Assembly: GCA_016839665.1 (NCBI GenBank)
Contig: JAEOTU010000129.1
Coordinates: forward strand, 1 to 19,003
Direction: 5' to 3'
Length of the DNA stretch: 19,003 bases
DNA from: Candidatus Hodarchaeota archaeon
GTDB taxonomy: Archaea; Asgardarchaeota; Heimdallarchaeia; Hodarchaeales; Hodarchaeaceae
Made by a program: the position numbers and the translations under genes. Below, in pieces: positions 14,447-19,003 of this stretch (its first letter is position 1; each line of letters begins with the position of its first letter). Below the pieces are notes generated by a model. The model did not search any database. It saw only the letters and a program-made list of their open reading frames with translations, and was not told the DNA's origin.

Positions 14447-14977
14447 TTGAACGATTTGGAAACAACTAGTATTTTGGTGAAAGGATTTCTTGAGCAGTAT
14501 GGTGCAGCGTTCAAAACGCTTGAGAGGATCATAAATATCTGTCCAGATGAATTTTGGAAAGATTTGAAATATGGGCCAGAATTTTATAAAATCATATATC
14601 ATACAATGTTTTTTGCTGATCTTTACTTTAGTAGCACCGAGGACGAAAGAGAGCATTTTATTCCGAAGTATACTCATGCAGAGGATTTTCGGACATCGAA
14701 AGAGAACTTTCACCCCAAGGAATGGGAAAGATCCTTATCAAAGAGCGAAGTAATGGACTATCTAGAGGATTTGAAGGTCAAATGTCGAAAGAGAATTGAA
14801 AATTTAACTATCGATAAACTGGTTACAAATCCTCTATTTGAGTGGCACGGATCCTCACTTCTCAGTTCTCTCCTTTATAATTTAAGACATATGATGTTAC
14901 ATATTGGAGTGTTGCAGGGTCGGTTACGGATTTCTGGAGTGGAAGGACGCTTTTGGGTTGGCCAGAGCGCGATTTAG
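14447..14977 (+). CDS. DinB-like four-helix protein
   Basis: The 176-residue, mostly helical protein has the layout of the DinB/YfiT superfamily: an N-terminal helix, a conserved His in helix 2 (YHTMFFADLYF, H52), and LRHMMLHIGVLQGRLR near the C-terminus with H148 and H152. These three histidines would hold a divalent metal. Members act as thiol-dependent transferases or hydrolases or are uncharacterised; no substrate can be read here. TTG 14447 is selected because AGGTGA at 14435-14440 lies 6 nt upstream and no in-frame ATG fits. A small hairpin (GCTATA...TATAGC, 14997-15012) lies past the stop, in the convergent gap that also holds the vapC relic. Confidence 0.72.
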   Translation: MNDLETTSILVKGFLEQYGAAFKTLERIINICPDEFWKDLKYGPEFYKIIYHTMFFADLYFSSTEDEREHFIPKYTHAEDFRTSKENFHPKEWERSLSKSEVMDYLEDLKVKCRKRIENLTIDKLVTNPLFEWHGSSLLSSLLYNLRHMMLHIGVLQGRLRISGVEGRFWVGQSAI

Positions 14978-14996
14978 TAATAGTTAAGTTTGATAA

Positions 14997-15012
14997 GCTA
15001 TATAGATATAGC
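14997..15012 (+). terminator. Short hairpin after the DinB-like gene
   Basis: GCTATA-TAGA-TATAGC is a perfect 6-bp inverted repeat with a 4-nt loop, 20 nt past the stop codon. There is no strong T-run directly behind it, so the terminator role is tentative. Confidence 0.3.
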
Positions 15013-15016
15013 CTCA

Positions 15017-15082
15017 TTACTAGGCAATTTTTATAACCTAAAGAGTATGAAAATGCTTATCAAAACGAAAGATCTCTCCAAT
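15017..15082 (-). pseudogene. Degraded 3' fragment of a vapC (PIN toxin) gene
   Basis: The plus strand at 15020-15083 aligns without gaps to 1271-1334, the 3' end of the intact vapC; by hand count about 51 of 64 bases agree (about 80%). In the vapC frame the minus strand reads IGEIFRFDKHFHTL, a TAG stop, then VIKIA, another TAG, and TAA at the place of the vapC stop. The intact protein reads IGEIYSFDKHFDTLQVKRITK. The PIN motif residue D134 has become His, and two codons have become stops. The similarity ends abruptly near 15085, and the methyltransferase gene ends 20 nt further on, so only about 22 codons survive. Confidence 0.75.
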
Positions 15083-15102
15083 AGATATCATTTAAGCCAA
15101 TT

Positions 15103-15753
15103 TTAATTTTTCCTGAAATTCAATTGATAAATAAACCAGTTCCCAAATTGTTCTAATAATTCAAATCCTGCATGATTTGCCCAACGAATTTCTGTCCTCC
15201 GAAGAGGATAATCAGGATCTGTAAAGATTTCTGAAAAAGATATTATTCCATCAGCTTTTAAGACTCTCTTACATTCTTTAAGAGCCCTGACTGGATCAGG
15301 GATCTCTGGTAGACATGCCATCATAAAAATACGATCTATGCTTTCCTCTTCAAATGGTAAATTATAAATGTCTTCGACTCGTGGTTTGATATTCTCTAAT
15401 CCTTTTTTTTCGAATTTACTCTTCAATCGTTTAATCACTGATTCTTGAATATCTATTGCATGAAGTGTTCCAGGTTTAATTACTTTAGAGAAATGTTCAG
15501 TATAATTTCCTCTTCCTGGTCCAACTTCAAGTAGTGTCATACCAGCTTTTAATTGCATTCGTTCAGCAAGTTCTTCTGGTTTCTGCCAATATTTTCTTCG
15601 GATCGGATGGTCAATCAGTATCGTTAGAGGAGCTGGGATTGGAAATTTATAGAAGTATCTAACTAACCGTACAATAGTATGAAAAACCATTGCTAATATG
15701 ATAAATACAACAAAACCAATTACTATACTCTGAATTAGCTCAATCTCATTCAT
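15103..15753 (-). CDS. Membrane-anchored class I SAM-dependent methyltransferase
   Basis: The 216-residue protein starts with one membrane helix (SIVIGFVVFIILAMVFHTIV, about 9-28) and a basic linker. A Rossmann methyltransferase domain follows: motif I LLEVGPGRGNY (74-84), the acidic end of strand 2 at D101 (HAIDIQ), motif around VEDIYNLPFEEESID, and CLPEIPDPVRALKECKRVLK (motif post-II/III region). The pattern matches the Methyltransf_11/UbiE-like group, which often modifies small molecules or lipids. The N-terminal anchor suggests a membrane-embedded acceptor such as a lipid or quinone; that is inference. It starts 4 nt after the stop of the upstream zinc-finger membrane protein gene, so the two form an operon. 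Confidence 0.85.
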   Translation of the reverse strand: MNEIELIQSIVIGFVVFIILAMVFHTIVRLVRYFYKFPIPAPLTILIDHPIRRKYWQKPEELAERMQLKAGMTLLEVGPGRGNYTEHFSKVIKPGTLHAIDIQESVIKRLKSKFEKKGLENIKPRVEDIYNLPFEEESIDRIFMMACLPEIPDPVRALKECKRVLKADGIISFSEIFTDPDYPLRRTEIRWANHAGFELLEQFGNWFIYQLNFRKN

Positions 15754-15757
15754 TTTT

Positions 15758-16222
15758 CTATAAATCCAAGTCTATTGTAGAATTTGTCTTTGTTTTCGAA
15801 AATAATTTTTGTTTAGATTCTAGGACTCTTTTTTTCACTCTAGGAGCTTTATAGAGCAAAGAATAAAACAATAGTAAAACGATGATCTGAGGTACCAGCT
15901 TAAATACGAATTGCACCCCTAAAAAGAGCCATGATGAAAGATCTAGAAAATAATCACCAAAGAAAATCTGGTAAATCAAAACAATCCTTGATAGACCTAT
16001 AATTCCGAAAATATGCTTTAAGACAAATTCTCTACTGGTTATTGTCTGATAGATCCCATCTAAATAACACACAGGGCAATATTCTTCTACTTTGATGCTT
16101 TTAATGCCTAAAAAAAACACATCTATTGGTTTATCAATGGATGTTATACATTCAGAGCAAATATCTCTTTTACACTTCTTACAACTCGCTACTGGTTCAA
16201 GATTATGAAAATCACAACTCAT
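15758..16222 (-). CDS. B-box-like zinc-binding membrane protein
   Basis: The 154-residue product opens with a B-box-like zinc-finger arrangement: C3-x2-H6, C14-x2-C17, C22-x2-C25 and C49-x2-C52. This is enough for two zinc sites; the segment PVASCKKCKRDICSEC is typical of short prokaryotic B-box proteins. Two to three hydrophobic segments follow (about 68-90, 96-110, 111-130), then a Lys-rich tail (KKRVLESKQKLFSKTKT). The zinc domain should be cytoplasmic and act as a protein-protein interaction module at the membrane. No enzyme motif is visible. It is first in an operon with the methyltransferase 4 nt downstream, so the zinc domain may recruit or regulate that enzyme. Confidence 0.75.
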   Translation of the reverse strand: MSCDFHNLEPVASCKKCKRDICSECITSIDKPIDVFFLGIKSIKVEEYCPVCYLDGIYQTITSREFVLKHIFGIIGLSRIVLIYQIFFGDYFLDLSSWLFLGVQFVFKLVPQIIVLLLFYSLLYKAPRVKKRVLESKQKLFSKTKTNSTIDLDL

Positions 16223-16519
16223 TAATGTTCATCTAACATTCAGTCAGTTTATTCATGTTTTTCATCAACTTTTGATAGTCGTTATGGATCTAAAACTCGC
16301 TGTTTGTTCTTGGAATAGAAAAAGGGGTTTATCTCATTCTATTCTCACGCTGTTTCGCTAAAATCCCTGTTTGGGGGATCTGTTGTAGATGTGACTAATA
16401 ATTCATTTAGGGCTACATTATGACTCTAATATAGTGTTACAATTGCGGAGAGATTATTTATTAAATATTTTAATGTTTTCATTTTTTAATAATAAATAGT
16501 GACCATGGAAGGTATCTAA
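16223..16519. promoter_or_regulatory. Divergent intergenic region with promoter and RBS for the 16520 operon
   Basis: No credible gene lies here; one 25-codon frame (ATG near 16284) lacks support. An AT-rich TATA-like stretch, TTATTAAATATTTTAATG, lies at about 16457-16475. GGAAGGT at 16507-16513 is a ribosome site 6 nt before ATG 16520. A small inverted repeat, ATCCC...GGGAT, lies near 16363-16380. Confidence 0.4.
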
Positions 16520-16762
16520 ATGGAAGTACCACCCGAAACAAACCCAATTTGGTTAAAACTGGTGACTGGAGAACTAGAATATCAATTTAGCTTTTTGGCA
16601 GCCAAAGTCCTGTTGACAAGAATTAAATTGAAGGCTAAGTTTTCTAATGAACCAGGTGTCATAGAAGAAGGGATCACTCAATTGAGAAATCTCTTTATAC
16701 GATCAAGTCACGTACCTAAAATCCAACAGGATTTAGAGAACCTATTTACCGGAGGTTTATAA
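16520..16762 (+). CDS. Small helical protein, first gene of a two-gene operon
   Basis: The 80-residue protein is predicted mostly helical: NPIWLKLVTGELEYQFSFLA, then AKVLLTRIKLKAKF, then a second helix pair (VIEEGITQLRNLFI and VPKIQQDLENLF). It has no membrane helix and no metal-binding residues. I do not recognise it with certainty. It is preceded by GGAAGGT 6 nt before ATG and followed after 3 nt by the 328-residue gene. The strong GGAGGT ribosome site of that gene lies inside this gene's last codons. The tight spacing suggests the two products work together, perhaps as subunits. Confidence 0.7.
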   Translation: MEVPPETNPIWLKLVTGELEYQFSFLAAKVLLTRIKLKAKFSNEPGVIEEGITQLRNLFIRSSHVPKIQQDLENLFTGGL

Positions 16763-16765
16763 AAA

Positions 16766-17752
16766 ATGGAACAAACATTAGTCGAAAAAGAAATTGTCAA
16801 TGAAATGATTGCTAGCGGACAACCGCTTCTATTAGCAGCAGAGGAAGAAGTGCTGGCCCAATTACCAGCTGGTAACTGGATTGCTGGAACAATTCCATAT
16901 TTTATGACTAAAGAAGGCGGAAAAATTACTAAGGATAAAATATTTGTATCTCAATTACCAGAATATGCGACTAAATATAAAATTCAGGAATATACGGCTG
17001 ATACTATAAAAAACGTTTATTCTGATGCACCGGAGAATGGGTTCAGTGTAATCATTATTCCTGCTTCCTCTCCTATTCACCTACGCTTTGCCCTTGAAGC
17101 CCCTGACTACCTGAACTTTGCAATTACTCCTCTTATTGGATGGATTTCAGGAATTCACCTAGATAATCTGGGGTCACAAAAACCACTTGTTGTAAACGGG
17201 TTAACTACTACTAGCTCGGATAGTTCAGCTGTGGTTATGCATGTTGAGTTACCTGTGGGAAAGTATGCAGAGATCAAAATATTGAATATCTTCGCCGAGG
17301 GATCAGGCGATACAATTTCTTTTCTAGGTGATGGATTTCAAGTTACAGATGCAATTATAAACGGAGAAACTAGAAATTTTGCTGCTTACATCAAAGAAAA
17401 AGAATTGGATACTCGTCTTCCTTTGGTAGCAAACTACAGTGGTGCTAAAATTAATATTAGCTTCCAAAGTGTCAATGACGATGGCACTGTCGATTTTTAT
17501 GCCCCCGTATTCAAAAATATGGAGTATAAACATGCCCAAAGTATTGAAAATTATGTATTAAGTTTTATTTCCCAGATGCCAACTGAGGATTTAGACAATA
17601 TCGCTTTTTCCTGTAATTGCATTCTCAATTTTCTATACTCGGAACTTGAAGGCAAGAAAACAGGTGGTGTTGTAGGCCCAATTACCTTTGGTGAAGTTGC
17701 ATATCAACTCTTAAACCAAACTCTTGCTTACCTCACTATTACGGATGTCTAA
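16766..17752 (+). CDS. Conserved protein of unknown function, resembling a bacterial family (DUF6976-like)
   Basis: The 328-residue soluble protein has strongly family-like motifs: GQPLLLAAEEEVLAQLPAGN leading to WIAGTIPYFM (about 18-47), DAPENGFSVIIIPASSP (about 87-103), APDYLNF...PLIGWISGIHLDNLG (about 112-135) and a C-terminal block SCNCILNFLYSELEGKKTGG followed by GPITFGEVAYQLLNQTLAYL. I remember closely similar motifs in proteobacterial proteins that I believe are called DUF6976; this is recall, not a search. No known catalytic triad or metal site stands out; the CNC and the conserved H residues are candidates. GGAGGT at about 16752-16757 supports ATG 16766. It is co-transcribed with the 80-residue gene and followed by a T-run terminator at 17774-17781. 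Confidence 0.7.
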   Translation: MEQTLVEKEIVNEMIASGQPLLLAAEEEVLAQLPAGNWIAGTIPYFMTKEGGKITKDKIFVSQLPEYATKYKIQEYTADTIKNVYSDAPENGFSVIIIPASSPIHLRFALEAPDYLNFAITPLIGWISGIHLDNLGSQKPLVVNGLTTTSSDSSAVVMHVELPVGKYAEIKILNIFAEGSGDTISFLGDGFQVTDAIINGETRNFAAYIKEKELDTRLPLVANYSGAKINISFQSVNDDGTVDFYAPVFKNMEYKHAQSIENYVLSFISQMPTEDLDNIAFSCNCILNFLYSELEGKKTGGVVGPITFGEVAYQLLNQTLAYLTITDV

Positions 17753-17773
17753 TTCTTTAGATATCCTCCCATT

Positions 17774-17781
17774 CTTTTTTT
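17774..17781 (+). terminator. Poly-T terminator of the 16520-17752 operon
   Basis: A run of eight T residues lies about 20 nt after the stop codon, in the gap between convergent genes. Confidence 0.45.
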
Positions 17782-17820
17782 ATTTCCCATTAACTGATTG
17801 TTCATCTCTAATTTCTAAGC

Positions 17821-18741
17821 TTAAGTCTGTCTTTTATACTCCTTCGCCATTTCTATGATGTGGTCAGTTCGCCAATCATGAAAATGAAACCCTTCACCAC
17901 CAGTAATTGTATCCGTTGAAACAATATCAGGAAATTTTTGTTTAAGCTCTTCTTCAACGTTTCTAATCATTTTAATGTTAGGAGCAAAGAAACTTAAGAT
18001 AACCATCGGTTTTTCAACAACTATCCATCCCACCCAAAAATTCTCGGCAAAAATTCTCATTGTTTGTTGAAAGAAATCTATCTTATTGACTTCTAATCTC
18101 AATGTACAAAAAATCGTGAATATTATCAGTTCCTCTGACGAACCTGGCGATAATAATGTTGAAAAGTAGATTAGGCCTGCATTAGTTAGTCTGTCCAACC
18201 TTTTCTTTAGTGTCCGTGTTGATATTTGGGTTCGTTCTGAAAGGGTTTGTAATGGAATTCTACCATTATTTCTTAGTTCAGAAATTATCTTATAATCAGC
18301 AGGAGCTATTTTGGAGGTATCTTCAATTGGCCTTGATAGTAAGAGAAAAATTTCAACCGTATCTACATGTGAAATAGATTTTAACCAGTTCTCAAGTTTA
18401 ACAACTTCAGAACTCGTTTTATAAGTAAAAACAGCAATAATTTTGTTACCAATCCCCACTCCAACTGTGAAGATGAGTTTATGATTACCGATGATGTCAA
18501 CAACTTCTTGTACACCTTCAATTGCACTAGAAATGTTAATTCGCGCGAGTCCAGTCTCTTCTCCTAGGATTCCAAAGCTTAATTCACATGAATAACCTTT
18601 GATAACCCCCTCCTTTTCCAAATTATTTATTCGCTTTTTCACACCATTAAGACTTAATTTTACCCGTTTTGCTATAGTGGAAAAAGGCATTCGGCCATTT
18701 GCATTTAGTATTTTTATGATTTCAAGATCTTTGGAGTCCAT
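17821..18741 (-). CDS. Tandem Lrp/AsnC-like transcription regulator
   Basis: The 306-residue protein is an internal duplication. Each half begins with a winged HTH of the Lrp/AsnC type: DLEIIKILNANGRMPFSTIA...VKKRINNLEKEGVIKGY at about 5-50, and DYKIISELRNNGRIPLQTLS...LKKRLDRLTNAGLIYF at about 149-193. Each HTH is followed by an alpha/beta stretch of about 80-90 residues resembling the RAM ligand-binding fold (second: IIFTIFCTLRLEV onwards). A single Lrp is about 150 residues, so one chain equals a covalent dimer. It likely binds DNA and may sense a small ligand; the target is unknown. It is convergent with the 16520-17752 operon. No strong ribosome site precedes its ATG, consistent with a leaderless transcript. 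Confidence 0.85.
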   Translation of the reverse strand: MDSKDLEIIKILNANGRMPFSTIAKRVKLSLNGVKKRINNLEKEGVIKGYSCELSFGILGEETGLARINISSAIEGVQEVVDIIGNHKLIFTVGVGIGNKIIAVFTYKTSSEVVKLENWLKSISHVDTVEIFLLLSRPIEDTSKIAPADYKIISELRNNGRIPLQTLSERTQISTRTLKKRLDRLTNAGLIYFSTLLSPGSSEELIIFTIFCTLRLEVNKIDFFQQTMRIFAENFWVGWIVVEKPMVILSFFAPNIKMIRNVEEELKQKFPDIVSTDTITGGEGFHFHDWRTDHIIEMAKEYKRQT

Positions 18742-18948
18742 CTAACACGCCTATGTGAGTTTATGATGGCTACTTAATTATCTAATTGAGAATTGAATGT
18801 CTGCCTTTCTCATTTTTGAACCTGGGTGTGCAACTTTCGGAAGAAAATTACCGTTCTATGTGCGCTTCTTTACACTTTACCATGTCAAAACGTTTTAATT
18901 ATTGATTATATGTGAGGTCAATTGAAAATCATTCGAGAGATGTGAAAT

Positions 18949-19003
18949 TTGAAACAAAAAAAGGAAGTTATTCCACAGAAAATCGCTTTAGAATTGTGTG
19001 AGA
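18949..19003 (+). CDS. Possible 5' end of a gene running off the window
   Basis: From TTG 18949 the frame stays open to the window edge for 18 codons (MKQKKEVIPQKIALELCE). A TATA-like GATTATATG lies about 42 nt upstream. The ribosome site is weak (GAGATGTGA) and the stretch is too short to identify, so this is only a possibility. The remaining gap from 18742 to 18948 shows no supported gene. Confidence 0.25.
   Translation, partial: MKQKKEVIPQKIALELCE

Noticed and set aside
16284..16361. 25-codon ORF before the 16520 operon
   Set aside because: No ribosome site, no protein-like features, and near-repeats of CGCTGTTT make the frame look accidental.
18797..18898. 33-codon ORF starting MSAFLIFEPG
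   Set aside because: No ribosome site or TATA box at the right distance, and an unusual Phe/Tyr-rich composition; not enough support.

Overview
The window reads as AT-rich archaeal DNA, most probably from an Asgard archaeon of the Lokiarchaeia type. This is an inference from combined signals. There are TATA boxes about 25 nt upstream of start codons (leaderless transcripts), GGTGA/GGAGG Shine-Dalgarno sites before TTG and GTG starts, and T-run terminators. A cytoplasmic leucine-rich-repeat protein is built from 23-residue LPESIGNL-type units. A very large secreted protein ends in an IPGFEL + membrane helix + Arg/Lys tail (an archaeosortase-type C-terminal sorting signal). There are also a tandem Lrp-like regulator and a VapBC pair. 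No rRNA, intact tRNA, CRISPR array or insertion sequence was found.

Layout. 1-1200: the 3' part of a Cys-containing protein open to the window edge, then an uncharacterised protein with an HCDC motif. 1268-1938: a vapB (AbrB-type)/vapC (PIN) module on the minus strand, with tandem direct repeats in its promoter. 1939-2303: no gene. 2304-2731: two very small minus-strand genes, one a zinc ribbon and one an unrecognised 46-codon ORF. The latter shares a bidirectional TATA region with a membrane-anchored metallo-beta-lactamase-fold protein (2778-3548). 3676-5933: a CPBP-like membrane protein with altered catalytic residues, coupled by a TTGA overlap to a membrane-anchored serine hydrolase of the beta-lactamase/CubicO type. 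6195-7766: the LRR protein. 7857-8162: a small membrane protein. 8271-9773: ketopantoate reductase (CoA synthesis) followed by a pyridoxamine-oxidase-fold flavin/F420 protein.

9852-13370 (minus) encodes the 1172-residue surface protein with three Ig-like modules before its sorting signal. 13498-14112 (minus) is an isoprenylcysteine-methyltransferase-type membrane enzyme. 14200-14358 (minus) is a small zinc-ribbon ORF interrupted by one in-frame TGA. 14447-14977 is a DinB-like protein. 15017-15082 (minus) is a degraded 3' fragment of a vapC gene, recognisable by direct comparison with the intact vapC at 1268. 15103-16222 (minus) is a two-gene operon of a B-box-like zinc-binding membrane protein and a membrane-anchored SAM methyltransferase. 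16520-17752 is a two-gene operon of unknown function, whose larger product resembles a conserved family I remember mainly from bacteria. 17821-18741 (minus) is a duplicated Lrp/AsnC-type regulator. A possible gene start lies at the right edge.

The window mixes ordinary metabolism with a strong cell-envelope theme: three successive hydrolase-like envelope proteins, the surface protein, and several membrane proteins. The observations most worth following are the TGA-containing zinc-ribbon ORF, the vapC relic, the catalytically altered CPBP/serine-hydrolase pair and the 16520-17752 operon.
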